The position numbers were made by a program, and so were the translations under genes. From Xylocopa sonorina (Eukaryota > Arthropoda > Insecta > Hymenoptera > Apidae), in assembly GCF_050948175.1 (NCBI RefSeq), contig NW_027490528.1:1-64000 (forward strand): 64,000 nucleotides of DNA. Direction: 5' to 3'. Positions 41,001 through 56,595 of the stretch are shown here, one piece after another (within the stretch, counting starts at the first letter, position 1; the number at the start of each line of letters is the position of its first letter). A model generated the notes under the pieces. It saw nothing but the letters and a program-made list of their open reading frames with translations, had not been told where the DNA came from and searched no databases.

Positions 41001-44000
41001 ACGAGGAGTACATGATACTTCGCAAATCATATTATATCTTACCATGAAACATAGAAATCAGATGCGATATCGCGTTTTAAGAAGCATTAGAACACTATTG
41101 CTACGATAGGTAGACATTTGCAAACGCTATTTCCTTGCAAGGAAGTCTCGCATTTACATTCATTTGAAGTGTAGACGAGGAATACATAACACTTCGCAAA
41201 TCATATTATATCTTACCATGAAACATAGAAATGAGATGCGATATCGAGTTCTAAGAATCATAAGAACTCTATTGCTACGATACGTAGACATCTGCAAACG
41301 CTGTTTCCTTGCAAGGAAGTGTCGCATTTACTTTCATTTGAAACGTAGACGAGGAATGCATAACACTTCGCAATGAATATTATATCTTATCATGAAACAT
41401 TGATATGAGATGCAATATCTCGTTTTACGAAGCATTAGAACTCTATTGCTACGATACGTAGACATCTGTAAACGCTATTTCCTTGCAAGGAAGTGTCGCG
41501 TTTACATTCATTTGAATCGTAGACGAGGAATACATAACACTTCGCAATGAATATTATATCTTATCATGAAACATAGATATGAGATGCGATATCGCGTTTT
41601 AAAAAGCAGTGGAGCACTATTGCTACGATAGGTAGACATTTGCAAACGCCATTTCCTTGCAGTAAGTGTCGCATTTACATTCATTTGAAGTGTAGACGAG
41701 GAATACATAACACTTCGCAAATCATATTACATCTTTCCATGAAACGTAGAAATGAGATGCGATATCGCGTTTTAAGAAGCATTAGAACTCTATTGCTACG
41801 ATACGTAGACATCAGCAAACGCTATTACCTAGCGTGGAAGTGTCGCATTCACATTCATTTGAAGTGTAGACGAGGAATACATGACACTTCGCAATGAATA
41901 TTATATCTTATCATGAAACATAGATATGAGATGCAATATCTCGTTTTAAGAAGCATTAGAACTCTATTGCTACGATACCTGGACATCTGCAGACGCTATT
42001 TCCTAGCGAGGAAGTGTCGCATTCACATTCATTTGAAGTGTAGACGAGGAATACATAACACTTCGCAAATCATATTATACCTTACCATGAAATATAGAAA
42101 TGAGATGCGATATCGCGTTTTAAGAATCATAAGAACTCTATTGCTACGATACGTAGACATCTGAAAACGCTATTTCCTTGCAAGGAAGTGTCGCATTTAC
42201 ATTCATTTTGAATCGTTGACGAGGAATACATAACACTTCGCAATGAATATTATATCTTATCATGAAACATAGATATGAGATGCAATATCTCGTTTTAAGA
42301 AGCATTTGAACTCTATTGCTTCGATACGTAGACGTCTGCAAACGCTATTTCCATGCAAGGAAGTGTCGCATTTACATTCATTTGAAGTGTAGACGAGGAA
42401 TACATGACACTTCGCAAATCATATTATATCTTACCATGAAACATAGAAAAGAGATGCGATATCGCGTTTTAAGAATCGTAAGAACTCTATTGCTTCGATA
42501 CGTAGACATCTGCAAACGCTATTTCCTAGCGAGGAAGTGTCGCATTCACATTCGTTTGAAGTGTAGACGAGGAATACATAACACTTCTCAATTCATATTA
42601 TATCTTACCATGAAACATAGAAATGAGATGCGATATCGCGATTTAAGAATCATAAGAACTCTTTTGCTACGATACGTAGACAAATGCAAACGCTATTTCC
42701 TTGCAAGGAAGTGTCGCATTTACATTCATTTGAATCGTAGACGAGAAACACATAACACTTCGCAATGAATATTATATCTTATCATGAAACATAGATATGA
42801 GATGCAATATCTCGTTTTAAGAAGCATTTGAACTCTATTGCTTCGATACGCAGAGGTCTGCAAACGCTATTTCCTTGCAAGGAAGTGTCGCATTTACATT
42901 CCTTTGAAGTGTAGACGAGGAATACATGATACTTCGCAAATCATATTATATCTTACCATGAAACATAGAAATGAGATGCGATATCGCGTTTTAAGAAGCA
43001 TTAGGACACTATTGCTACGATAGGTAGACATTTGCAAACGCTATTTCCTTGCAAGGAAGTGTCGCATTTACATTCATTTGAAGTGTAGACGAGGAATACA
43101 TGATACTTCGCAAATCATATTATATCTTACCATGAAACATAGAAATGAGATGCGATATCGCGTTTTAAGAAGCATTAGGACACTATTGCTACGATAGGTA
43201 GACATTTGCAAACGCTATTTCCTTGCAAGGAAGTGTCGCATTTACATTCATTTGAATAGTTGACGAGGAATACATAACACTTCGCAATGAATATTATATC
43301 TTATCATGAAACATAGATATGAGATGCAATATCTCGTTTTAAGAAGCATTTGAACTCTATTGCTTCGATACGTAGACGTCTGCAAACGCTATTTCCTTGC
43401 AAGGAAGTGTCGCATTTACATTCCTTTGAAGTGTAGACGAGGAATACATGATACTTCGCAAATCATATTATATCTTACCATGAAACATAGAAATGAGATG
43501 CGATATCGCGTTTTAAGAAGCATTAGGACACTATTGCTACGATACGTAGACATCTGCAAACGCTATTTCCTTGCAAGGAAGTGTCGCACTTACATTCATT
43601 TGAATCGTAGACGAGGAATACATAACACTTCGCAATGAATATTATATCTTATCATGAAACATAGATATCAGATGCAATATCTCGTTTTAAGAAGCATTTG
43701 AACTCTATTGCTTCGATACGTAGACGTCTGCAAACGCTATTTCCATGCAAGGAAGTGTCGCATTTACATTCATTTGAAGTGTAGACGAGGAATACATGAC
43801 ACTTCGCAAATCATATTATATCTTACCATGAAACATAGAAAAGAGATGCGATATCGCGTTTTAAGAATCATAAGAACTCTATTGCTTCGATACGTAGACA
43901 TCTGCAAACGCTATTTCCTAGCGAGGAAGTGTCGCATTCACATTCGTTTGAAGTGTAGACGAGGAATACATAACACTTCGCAATTCATATTATATCTTAC

Positions 44001-47000
44001 CATGAAACATAGAAATGAGATGCGATATCGCGTTTTAAGAATCATAAGAACTCTTTTGCTACGATACGTAGACATCTGCAAACGCTATTTCCTTGCAAGG
44101 AAGTGTCGCATTTACATTCATTTGAATCGTAGACGAGAAACACATAACACTTCGCAATGAATATTATATCTTATCATGAAACATAGATATGAGATGCAAT
44201 ATCTCGTTTTAAGAAGCATTTGAACTCTATTGCTTCGATACGCAGAGGTCTGCAAACGCTATTTCCTTGCAAGGAAGTGTCGCATTTACAATCCATTGAA
44301 GTGTAGACGAGGAATACATGATACTTCGCAAATCATATTATATCTTACCATGAAACATAGAAATGAGATGCGATATCGCGTTTTAAGAAGCATTAGGACA
44401 CTATTGCTACGATAGGTAGACATTTGCAAACGCTATTTCCTTGCAAGGAAGTGTCGCATTTACATTCATTTGAAGTGTAGACGAGGAATACATAACACTT
44501 CGCAAATCATATTATATCTTACCATGAAACATAGAAATGAGATGCGATATCGAGTTCTAAGAATCATAGGAACTCTATTGCTACGATACGTAGACATCTG
44601 CAAACGCTATTTCCTTGCAAGGAAGTGTCGCATTTACATTCATTTGAAGTGTAGACGACGAATACATGACACTTCGCAATGAATATTATATCTTATCATG
44701 AAACATAGATATGAGATGCAATATCTCGTTTTAAGAAGCATTAGAACTCTATTGCTACGATACCTAGACATCTGCAGACGCTATTTCCTAGCGAGGAAGT
44801 GTCGCATTCACATTCATTTGAAGTGTAGACGAGGAATACATAACACTTCGCAAATCATATTATACCTTACCATGAAATATAGAAATGAGATGCGATATCG
44901 CGTTTTAAGAATCATAAGAACTCTATTGCTACGATACGTAGACATCTGCAAACGCTATTTCCTTGCAAGGAAGTGTCGCATTTACATTCATTTGAATCGT
45001 AGACGAGGAATACATAACACTTCGCAATGAATATTATATCTTATCATGAAACATAGATATGAGATGCAATATCTCGTTTTAAGAAGCATTTGAAATCTAT
45101 TGCTTCGATACGTAGACATCTGCAAACGCTATTTCCTTGCAAGGAAGTGTAGTATTTACATTCATCTGAAATGTAGACGAGGAATACATATCACTTCGCA
45201 AATCATATTATACCTTACCATGAAACATAGAAAAGAGATGCGATATCGCGTTTTAAGAATCACAAGAACTCTATTGCTTCGATACGTAGACATCTGCAAA
45301 CGCTATTTCCTTGCAAGGAAGTGTCGCATTTACATTCATTTGAAGTGTAGACGAGGAATACATGACACTTCGCAAAGCATATTATATCTTACCATGAAAC
45401 ATAGAAATAAGTTGCGATATCGCGTTTTAAGAAGCACTAGAAAGCAATTGCTACGATACGTAGAGATCTGCAAACGCTATTTCCTTGCAAGGAAGTGTCG
45501 CATTTACATTCATTTGAATCGTAGACGAGGAATACATAACACTTCGCAATGAATATTATATCTTATCATGAAACATAGATATGAGATGCAATATCTCGTT
45601 TTAAGAAGCATTTGAAATCTATTGCTTCGATACGTAGACATCTGCAAACGCTATTTCCTTGCAAGGAAGTGTAGTATTTACATTCATCTGAAATGTAGAC
45701 GAGGAATACATATCACTTCGCAAATCATATTATACCTTACCATGAAACATAGAAAAGAGATGCGATATCGCGTTTTAAGAATCACAAGAACTCTATTGCT
45801 TCGATACGTAGACATCTGCAAACGCTATTTCCTTGCAAGGAAGTGTCGCATTTACATTCATTTGAAGTGTAGACGAGGAATACATGACACTTCGCAAAGC
45901 ATATTATATCTTACCATGAAACATAGAAATAAGTTGCGATATCGCGTTTTAAGAAGCACTAGAAAGCAATTGCTACGATACGTAGAGATCTGCAAACGCT
46001 TTTTCCTAGCGAGGAAGTATCGCACTCACATTCACTTGAAGTGTAGGCGAGGAATACATAACACTTCGCAAATCATGTTATATCTAACCATGAAACATAG
46101 AAATGAGATGCGATATCGTGTTTTAAGAATCATATGAACTCTATTGCTACGATACCTAGACATCTGCAAACGCTGTTTCCTTGCAAGGAAGTGTCGCATT
46201 TACTTTCATTTGAATCGTAGACGAGGAATGCATAACTCTTCGCAATGAATATTATATCTTATCATGAAACATAGATATGAGATTCTATATCTCGTTTTAA
46301 GAAGCATCTGAAATCTATTGCTACGATACCTACACATCTGCAGACGCTATTAACTTGCAAGGAAGTGTAGCATTTACATTCATCTGAAATGTAGACGAGG
46401 AATACATATCACTTCGCAAATCATATTATACCTTACCATGAAACATAGAAATGAGATGCGATATCGCGTTTTAAGAATCATATGAACTCTATTGCTACGA
46501 TACGTAGACATCTGCAAACGCTATTTTCTTCCAAGGAAGTGTCGCATTTACATTCCTTTGAAGTGTAGACGAGGAATACATGATACTTCGCAAATCATAT
46601 TATATCTTACCATGAAACATAGATATGAGATGCAATATCTCGTTATAAGAAGCATTTGAACTCTATTGCTTCGATACGTAGACGTCTGCAAACGCTATTT
46701 CCTTGGAAGGAAGTGTCGCATTTACATTCATTTGAAGTGTAGACGAGGAATACATGACACTTCGCAAATCATATTATATCTTACCATGAAACATAGAAAA
46801 GAGATGCGATATCGCGTTTTAAGAATCATAAGAACTCTATTGCTACGATACCTAGACATCTGCAGACGCTATTACCTAACAAGGAAGTGTCGCATTTACT
46901 TTCATTAGAAGTGTAGACGAGGAATACATGACACTTGGCAAATCATATTATATCTTACCATGAAACATAGAAATGAGATGCGGTATCGCGTTTTAAGAAG

Positions 47001-48148
47001 CATTAGTAAGCTATTGCTACGATACGTAGGGATCTGAAAACGCTATTTCCTAGCGAGGAAGTATCGCATTTACATTCAGTTGAAGTGTAGACGAGGAATA
47101 CATACCACTTCGCAAATAATGTTATATCTTACCATGAAACATAGAAATGAGATGCAATATCGCGTTTTAAGAATCATATGAACTCTATTGCTACGATACG
47201 TAGACATCTGCAAACGCTATTTCTTTGCAAGGAAGTGTCGCATTTACTTTCATTTGAATCGTAGACGAGGAATGCATAACACTTCGCAATGAATATTATA
47301 TCTTATCATGAAACATAGAAATGATTTGCGATATCGGAGTTTTAAGAAGCATTAGAACTCTATTGCTACGATACGTAGACATCTGCAAACGCTATTTTCT
47401 TCCAAGGAAGTGTCGCATTTACATTCCTTTGAAGTGTAGACGAGGAATACATGATACTTCGCAAATCATATTATATCTTACCATGAAACATAGATATGAG
47501 ATGCAATATCTCGTTATAAGTAGCATTTGAACTCTATTGCTTCGATACGTAGACGTCTGCAAACGCTATTTCCTTGCAAGGAAGTGTCGCATTTACATTC
47601 ACTTGAAGTGTAGGCGAGGAATACATAACACTTCGCAAATCATGTTATATCTAACCATGAAACATAGAAATGAGATGCGATATCGCGTTTTAAGAATCAT
47701 ATGAACTCTATTGCTACGATACCTAGACATCTGCAAACGCTGTTTCCTTGCAAGGAAGTGTCGCATTTACTTTCATTTGAATCGTAGACGAGGAATGCAT
47801 AACACTTCGCAATGAATATTATATCTTATCATGAAACATAGACATGAGATGCAATATCTCGTTTTAAGAAGCATTTGAAATCTATTGCTTCGATACGTAG
47901 ACATCTGCAAACGCTATTTCCTTGCAAGGAAGTGTAGTATTTACATTCATCTGAAATGTAGACGAGGAATATATATCACTTCGCAAATCATATTATACCT
48001 TACCATGAAACATAGAAATGAGATGCGATATCGCGTTTTAAGAATCATAAGAAATCAATTGCTACGAAACGTAGACATCTGCAAACGCTATTTCCTTGCA
48101 AGGAAGTGTCGCATTTACATTCATTTGAAGTGTAGACGAGGAATACAT
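38023..48148. repeat. 9.92-kb tandem duplication, copy 2
   Basis: This adjoins copy 1. It follows copy 1 at offset 9920 to 47426, then at offset 10094 from 47601 to 48148, because one 174-bp monomer has been added at 47427-47600. It ends where CATGACACTTCGCAATG in copy 1 corresponds to CATAACACTTCGCAAATC here. All nested duplications of copy 1 are repeated in it, so they are older than the 9.92-kb event. Confidence 0.92.
47427..47600. repeat. Extra monomer in 9.92-kb copy 2
   Basis: Copy 1 passes straight from TTTACATT to CACTTGAAGTGTAGG at 37507. Copy 2 inserts 174 bp that begin with CCTTTGAAGTG and contain CGTTATAAGTAGC. This type is close to the monomer at about 46553-46726, but that one has ATAAGAAGC. 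The ATAAGTAGC form is found further right, near 51869, 52914, 54308 and 54655. Confidence 0.88.
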
Positions 48149-49630
48149 AACACTTCGCAAATCATATTATATCTTACCATGAAACATAGAAATGAGATGC
48201 GATATCGCGTTTTAAGAAGCATTAGAACTCTATTGCTACGATACGTAAACATCTGCAAACGCTATTACCTAGCGAGGAAGTGTCGCATTCACATTCATTT
48301 GAAGTGTAGACGATGAATACATGACACTTCGCAATGAATATTATATCTTACCATGGAACATAGAAAAGAGATGCGATATCGCGTTTTAAGAATCATAAGA
48401 ACTCTATTGCTTCGATACGTAGACATCTGCAAATGCTATTTCCTTGCAAGGAAGTGTCGCATTCACATTCACTTGAAGTGTAGACGAGGAATACATAACA
48501 CTTCTCAAATAATGTTATATCTTACCATGAAACATAGATATGAGATGCAATATCTCGTTATAAGAAGCATTTGAACTCTATTGCTTCGATACGTAGACGT
48601 CTGCAAACGCTATTTCCTTGGAAGGAAGTGTCGCATTTACATTCATTTGAAGTGTAGACGAGGAATACATGACACTTCGCAAATCATATTATATCTTACC
48701 ATGAAACATAGAAAAGAGATGCGATATCGCGTTTTAAGAATCATAAGAACTCTATTGCTTCGATACGTAGACATCTGCAAACGCTGTTTCCTTGCAAGGA
48801 AGTGTCGCATTTACATTCATTTGAATCGTAGACGAGGAATGCATAACACTTCGCACATCATATTATATCTTACCATGAAACATAGAAATGAGATGCGATA
48901 TCGCGTTTTAAGATGCATTAGAACTCTATTGCTACGATAGGTAGACATCTGCAAACGCTATTTCCTAGGGAGGAAGCATCGCATTCACGTTCACTTGAAG
49001 TGTAGGCGAGGAATACATAACACTTCGCAAATCATGTTATATCTTACCATGAAACATAGAAATGAGATGCGATATCGCGTTTTAAGAATCATATGAACTC
49101 TATTGCTACGATACGCAGACATCTGCAAACGCTGTTTCCTTGCAAGGAAGTGTCGCCTTTACTTTCATTTGAATCGTAGACGAGGAATGCATAACACTTC
49201 GCAATGAATATTATATCTTACCATGAAACATAGAAATGAGTTGCGATATCGCGTTTTAAGAATCATATAAACTCTATTGCTACGATACGTAGACATCTGC
49301 AAACGCTATTTCCTTGCAAGGAAGTGTCGCATTTACATTCATTTGAATCGTAGACGAGGAATGCATAACACTTCGCAATGAATATTATATCTTATCATGA
49401 AACATAGATATGAGATGCAATATCTCGTTATAAGAAGCATTTGAACTCCATTGCTACGATACGTAGACATCTGCAAACGCTGTTTCCTTGCAAGGAAGTG
49501 TCGCATTTACTTTCATTTGAATCGTAGACGAGGAATGCATAACACTTCGCAATGAATATTATATCTTATCATGAAACATAGATATGAGATGCAATATCTC
49601 GTTTTAAGAAGCATTTGAACTCTATTGCTT
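48149..49630. repeat. Mixed satellite segment
   Basis: About eight and a half monomers. It introduces the marker TTTTAAGATGCATTAG near 48908, which recurs near 52391, 56222, 60227 and 60575, each preceded by a CGCACATCATATT copy. TCGCCTTTACTTTC near 49152 recurs near 51242, 55431 and 60992. Nothing non-satellite is seen. Confidence 0.8.
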
Positions 49631-51029
49631 CGATACGTAGACATCTGCAAACGCTATTTCCTTACAAGGAAGTGTCCCATTTACATTCATTTGAAGTGTA
49701 GTCGAGGAATACATAACACTTCGCAAATCATGTTACATCTTACCATGAAACGTAGAAATGAGATGCGATATCGCGTTTTAAGAAGCATTAGAACTCTATT
49801 GCTACGATACCTAGACATCTGCAGACGCTATTACCTAACAAGGAAGTGTCGCATTTACATTCATTAGAAGTGTAGACGAGGAATACATGACACTTCGCAA
49901 ATCATATTATATCTTACCATGAAACATAGAAATGAGATGCGGTATCGCGCTTTAAGAAGCATTAGTAAGCTATTGCTACGATACGTAGGGATCTGAAAAC
50001 GCTATTTCCTAGCGAGGAAGTATCGCATTCACATTCAGTTGAAGTGTAGACGAGGAATACATAACACTTCGCAAATAATGTTATATCTTACCATGAAACA
50101 TAGAAATGAGATGCAATATCGCGTTTTAAGAATCATATGAACTCTATTGCTACGATACGTAGACATCTGCAAACGCTATTTCGTTGCAAGGAAGTGTCGC
50201 ATTTACTTTCATTTGAATCGTAGACGAGGAATGCATAACACTTCGCAATGAATATTATATCTTATCATGAGACATAGAAATGATTTGCGATATCGGAGTT
50301 TTAAGAAGCATTAGAACTCTATTGCTACGATACGTAGACATCTGCAAACGCTATTTTCTTGCAAGGATGTGTCGCATTTACATTCCTTTGAAGTGTAGAC
50401 GAGGAATACATGATACTTCGCAAATCATATTATATCTTACCATGAAACATAGAAATGATTTGCGATATCGGAGTTTTAAGAAGCATTAGAAAGCTATTGC
50501 TACGATACGTAGACATCTGCAAACGCTATTTCCTAGCGGGGAAGTATCGCATTCACATTCATTTGAAGTGTAGACGAAGAATACACAACACTTCGCAAAT
50601 CATATTATACCTTACCATGAAATATAGAAATGAGATGCGATACCGCGTTTTAAGAATCATTAGAACTCTATTGCTACGATACGTAGACATCTGCAAACGC
50701 TATTTCCTTGCAAGGAAGTGTCGCATTTACATTCATTTGAATCGTAGACGAGGAAGACATAACACTTCGCAATGAATTTTATATCTTATCATGAAACATA
50801 GATATGAGATGCAATATCTCGTCTTAAGAAGCATTTTAACTCTATTGCTTCGATACGTAGACGTCTGCAAACGCTATTTCCTTGCAAGGATGTGTCGCAT
50901 TTACATTCCATTGAAGTGCAGACGAGGAATACATGATACTTCGGAAATCATATTATATCTTACCATGAAACATAGAAATGAGATGCGATATCGCGTTTTA
51001 AGAAGCATTGGAACACTATTGCTACGATA
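49631..51029. repeat. 1.4-kb block, copy 1 of a 6965-bp spaced pair
   Basis: It matches 56596-57994 at offset 6965 (40 x 174 plus 5). Markers are TGTCCCATTTAC, GTAGTCGAGG, GTTACATCTTACC, two CGGAGTTTT one-base insertions (near 50296 and 50471), GATACCGCG, GAATTTTATATC, CATTTTAAC and CTTCGGAAATC. The copies differ at scattered single bases such as CTTACAAGG against CTTGCAAGG near 49653. Confidence 0.86.
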
Positions 51030-54000
51030 CCCAGACATCTGCAGACGCTATTTCCTAGCGAGGAAGTGTCGCATTTACATTCATTTGGAGTGTACACGAG
51101 GAAGACATGACTCTTCGCAAATCATATTATATCTTACCATGAAACATAGAAATGAGATGCGATATCGCGTTTTAAGAATCATATGAACTCTATTGCTACG
51201 ATACGTAGACATCTGCAAACGCTGTTTCCTTGCAAGGAAGTGTCGCCTTTACTTTCATTTGAATCGTAGACGAGGAATGCATAACACTTCGCAATGAATA
51301 TTATATCTTACTATGAAACATAGAAATGAGTTGCGATATCGCGTTTTAAGAATCATATAAACTCTATTGCTACGATACCTAGACATCTGCAGAAGCAAAT
51401 TTCCTAGCGAGGAAGTGTCGCATTCACATTCATTTGAAGTGTAGACGAGGAATACATAACACTTCGCAAATCATATTATACCTTACCATGAAATATAGAA
51501 ATGAGATGCGATATCGCGTTTTAAGAATCATAAGAACTCTATTGCTACGATACGTAGACATCTGCAAACGCTATTTCCTTGCAACGAAGTGTCGCATTTA
51601 CATTCATTTGAATCGTAGACGAGGAATACATAACACTTCGCAATGAATATTATATCTTACCATGAAACATAGAAATGAGATGCGATATCGAGTTTTAAGA
51701 ATCATAAGAACTCTATTGCTACGATACGTAGACATCTGCAAACGCCATTTCCTTGCAAGGAAGTGTCGCATTTACATTCATTTGGAGTGTACACGAGGAA
51801 TACATGACTCTTCGCAAATCATATTATATCTTACCATGAAACATAGATATGAGATGCAATATCTCGTTATAAGTAGCATTTGAACTCTATTGCTTCGATA
51901 CGTAGACGTCAGCAAACGCTATTTCCTTGCAAGGAAGTGTCGCATTTACATTCATTTGAAGTGTAGACGAGGATTACATGACACTTCGCAAATCATATTA
52001 TATCTTACCATGAAACATAGAAAAGAGATGCGATATCGCGTTTTAAGAATCATAAGAACTCTATTGCTTCGATACATAGACATCTGCAAACGCTATTTCC
52101 TTGCAAGGAAGTGTCGCATTCACATTCACTTGAAGTGTAAACGAGGAATACATAACACTTCGCAATTAATGTTATATCTTACCATGAAACATAGAAATGA
52201 GATGCAATATCGCGTTTTAAGAATCATATGAACTCTATTGCTACGATACGTAGACATCTGCAAACGCTATTTCCTTGCAAGGAAGTGTCGCATTTACATT
52301 CATTTGAATCGTAGACGAGGAATGCATAACACTTCGCACATCATATTTTATCTTACCATGAAACATATAAATGAGATGCGATATCGCGTTTTAAGATGCA
52401 TTAGAACTCTATTGCTACGATAGGTAGACATCTGCAAACGCTATTTCCTAGCGAGGAAGTGTCGCATTTACATTCATTTGAAGTGTAGACGAGGAATACA
52501 TAACACTTCGCAAATCATATTATATCTTACCATGAAACATAGAAATGAGATGCGATATCGCGTTTTAAGAAGCATTAGGACACTATTGCTACGATAGGTA
52601 GACATTTGCAAACGCTATTTCCTTGCAAGGAAGTGTCGCATTTACATTCATTTGAAGTGTAGACGAGGAATACATAACACTTCGCAAATCATATTATATC
52701 TTACCATGAAACATAGAAATGAGATGCGATATCGAGTTTTAAGAATCATAAGAACTCTATTGCTACGATACGTAGACATCTGCAAACGCTATTTCCTTGC
52801 AAGGAAGTGTCGCATTTACATTCATTTGGAGTGTACACGAGGAATACATGACTCTTCGCAAATCATTTTATATCTTACCATGAAACATAGATATGAGATG
52901 CAATATCTCGTTATAAGTAGCATTTGAACTCTATTGCTTCGATACGTAGACATCTGCAAACGCTATTTCCTTGCAAGGAAGTGTCGCATTCACATTCACT
53001 TGAAGTGTAGACGAGGAATACATAACACTTCCCAAATAATGTTATATCTTACCATGAAACATAGATATGAGATGCAATATCTCGTTATAAGAAGCATTTG
53101 AACTCTATTGCTTCGATACGTAGACGTCTGCAAACGCTATTTCCTTGCAAGGAAGTGTCGCATTTACATTCATTTGAAGTGTAGACGAGGAATACATGAC
53201 ACTTCGCAAATCATATTATATCTTACCATGAAACATAGAAATGAGATGCGATATCGCGTTTTAAGAAGCATTGGAACACTATTGCTACGATAGGTAGTCA
53301 TTTGCAAACGCTACTTCCTTGCAAGGAAGTGTCGCATTTACATTCATTTGAAGTGTAGACGAGGAATACATAACGCTTCGCAAATCATATTATATCTTAC
53401 CATGAAACATAGAAATGAGATGCGATATCGCGTTCTAAGAAGCATTAGAAAGCTATTGCTACGATACGTAGACATCTGCAAACGCTATTTCCTAGCGAGG
53501 AAGTATCGCATTCACATTCATTTGATGTGTAGACGAGGAATACATAACACTTCGCAACTCATTTTATATCTTACCATGAAACATAGAAATGAGATGCGAT
53601 ATCGCGTTTTAAGAATCATAAGTACTCAATTGCTACGAAACGTAGACATCTGCAAACGCTATTTCCTTGCAAGGAAGTGTCGCATTTACGTTCATTTGAA
53701 GTGTAGACGAGGAATACATGACACTTCGCAATGAATATTATATCTTATCATGAAACATAGATATGAGACGCAATATCTCGTTTTAAGAAGCATTAGAACT
53801 CTATTGCTACGATACCCAGACATCTGCAGACGCTATTTCCTAGCGAGGAAGTGTCGCATTTACATTCATTTGGAGTGTACACGAGGAATACATGACTCTT
53901 CGCAAATCATATTATATCTTACCATGAAACATAGAAATGAGATGCGATATCGCGTTTTAAGAATCATATGAACTCTATTGCTACGATACCTAGACATCTG

Positions 54001-56595
54001 CAGAAGCAAATTTCCTAGCGAGGAAGTGTCGCATTCACATTCATTTGAAGTGTAGACGAGGAATACATAACACTTCGCAAATCATATTATACCTTACCAT
54101 GAAATATAGAAATGAGATGCGATATCGCGTTTTAAGAATCATAAGAACTCTATTGCTACGATACGTAGACATCTGCAAACGCTATTTCCTTGATAGGAAG
54201 TGTCGCATTTACATTCATTTGAAGTGTAGACGAGGAATACATAACACTTCGCAAATCATATTATATCTTACCATGAAACATAGATATGAGATGCAATATC
54301 TCGTTATAAGTAGCATTTGAACTCTATTGCTTCGATACGTAGACGTCTGCAAACGCTATTTCCTTGCAAGGAAGTGTCGCATTTACATTCCTTTGAAGTG
54401 TAGAAGAGGAATACATGATACTTCGCAAATCATATTATATCTTACCATGAAACATAGAAATGAGATGCGATATCGCGTTTTAAGAAGCATTAGGACACTA
54501 TTGCTACGATAGGTAGACATTTGCAAACGCTATTTCCTTGCAAGGAAGTGTCGCATTTACATTCATTTGAAGTGTAGACGAGGAATACATAACACTTCGC
54601 AAATCATATTATATCTTACCATGAAACATAGATATGAGATGCAATATCTCGTTATAAGTAGCATTTGAACTCTATTGCTTCGATACGTAGACGTCTGCAA
54701 ACGCTATTTCCTTGCAAGGAAGTGTCGCATTTACATTCACTTGAAGTGTAGGCTAGGAATACATAACACTTCGCAAATCATGTTATATCTAACCATGAAA
54801 CATAGAAATGAGATGCGATATCGCGTTTTAAGAATCATAAGAAATCAATTGCTACGAAACGTAGACATCTGCAAACGCTATTTCCTTGATAGGAAGTGTC
54901 GCATTTACATTCATTTGAAGTGTAGACGAGGAATACATAACACTTCGCAAATCATATTATATCTTACCATGAAACATAGATATGAGATGCAATATCTCGT
55001 TATAAGAAGCATTTGAACTCTATTGCTTCGATACGTAGACGTCTGCAAACGCTATTTCCTTGCAAGGAAGTGTCGCATTTACATTCATTTGAAGTGTAGA
55101 CGAGGAATACATGACACTTCGCAAATCATATTATATCTTACCATGAAACATAGAAATGAGATGCGATATCGCGTTTTAAGAAGCATTAGGACATTATTGC
55201 TACGATAGGTAGACATTTGCAAACGCTATTTCCTTGCAAGGAAGTGTCGCATTTACATTCATTTGAAGTGCAGACGAGGAATACATAACACTTCGCAAAT
55301 CATATTATATCTTACCATGAAACATAGAAATGAGATGCGATATCGCGTTTTAAGAATCATATGAACTCTATTGCTACGATACGTAGACATCTGCAAACGC
55401 TGTTTCCTTGCAAGGAAGTGTCGCCTTTACTTTCATTTGAATCGTAGACGAGGAATGCATAACACTTCGCAATGAATATTATATCTTACTATGAAACATA
55501 GAAATGAGTTGCGATATCGCGTTTTAAGAATCATATAAACTCTATTGCTACGATACCTAGACATCTGCAGAAGCAAATTTCCTAGCGAGGAAGTGTCGCA
55601 TTCACATTCATTTGAAGTGTAGACGAGGAATACATAACACTTCGCAAATCATATTATACCTTACCATGAAATATGGAAATGAGATGCGATATCGCGTTTT
55701 AAGAATCATAAGAACTCTATTGCTTCGATACGTAGACATCTGCAAACGCTATTTCGTTGCAAGGAAGTGTCGCATTCACATTCACTTGTAGTGTAGACGA
55801 GGAATACATAACACTTCCCAAATAATGTTATATCTTACCATGAAACATAGATATGAGATGCAATATCTCGTTATAAGAAGCATTTGAACTCTATTGCTTC
55901 GATACGTAGACGTCTGCAAACGCTATTTCCTTGCAAGGAAGTGTCGTATTTACATTCATTTGAAGTGTAGACGAGGAATACGTGACACTTCGCAAATCAT
56001 ATTATATCTTACCATGAAACATAGAAAAGAGATGCGATATCGCGTTTTAAGAATCATAAGAACTCTATTGATACGATACGTAGACATCTGCAAACGCTAT
56101 TTCCTTGCAAGGAAGTGTCGCATTTACATTCATTTGAATCGTAGACGAGGAATGCATAACACTTCGCACATCATATTATATCTTACCATGAAACATAGAA
56201 ATGAGATGCGATATCGCGTTTTAAGATGCATTAGAACTCTATTGCTACGATAGGTAGACATCTGCAAACGCTATTTCCTAGCGAGGAAGTATCGCATTCA
56301 CGTTCACTTGAAGTGTAGGCGAGAAATACATAACACTTCGCAAATCATGTTATATCTTACCATGAAACATAGAAATGAGATGCGATATCGCGTTTTAAGA
56401 AGCATTAGTAAGCTATTGCTACGATACGTAGGGATCTGAAAACGCTATTTCCTAGCGAGGAAGTATCGCATTCACATTCAGTTGAAGTGCAGACGAGGAA
56501 CACATAACACTTCGCAAATAATGTTATATCTTACCATGAAACATAGAAATGAGATGCAATATCGCGTTTTAAGTATCATATGAACTCTATTGCTA
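51030..56595. repeat. Mixed satellite segment with several dispersed short blocks
   Basis: About 32 monomers. Repeated pieces include the one-base insertion GCAGAAGCAAATTTCC near 51389, 54000 and 55567; TTTGGAGTGTACACGAGG with CATGACTCTTCG near 51090, 51782, 52825 and 53869; CTTACTATGAAAC near 51308 and 55490; and CTTGATAGGAAG near 54188 and 54886. These are shared short blocks of one to three monomers in different orders. No unique sequence is present. Confidence 0.8.
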
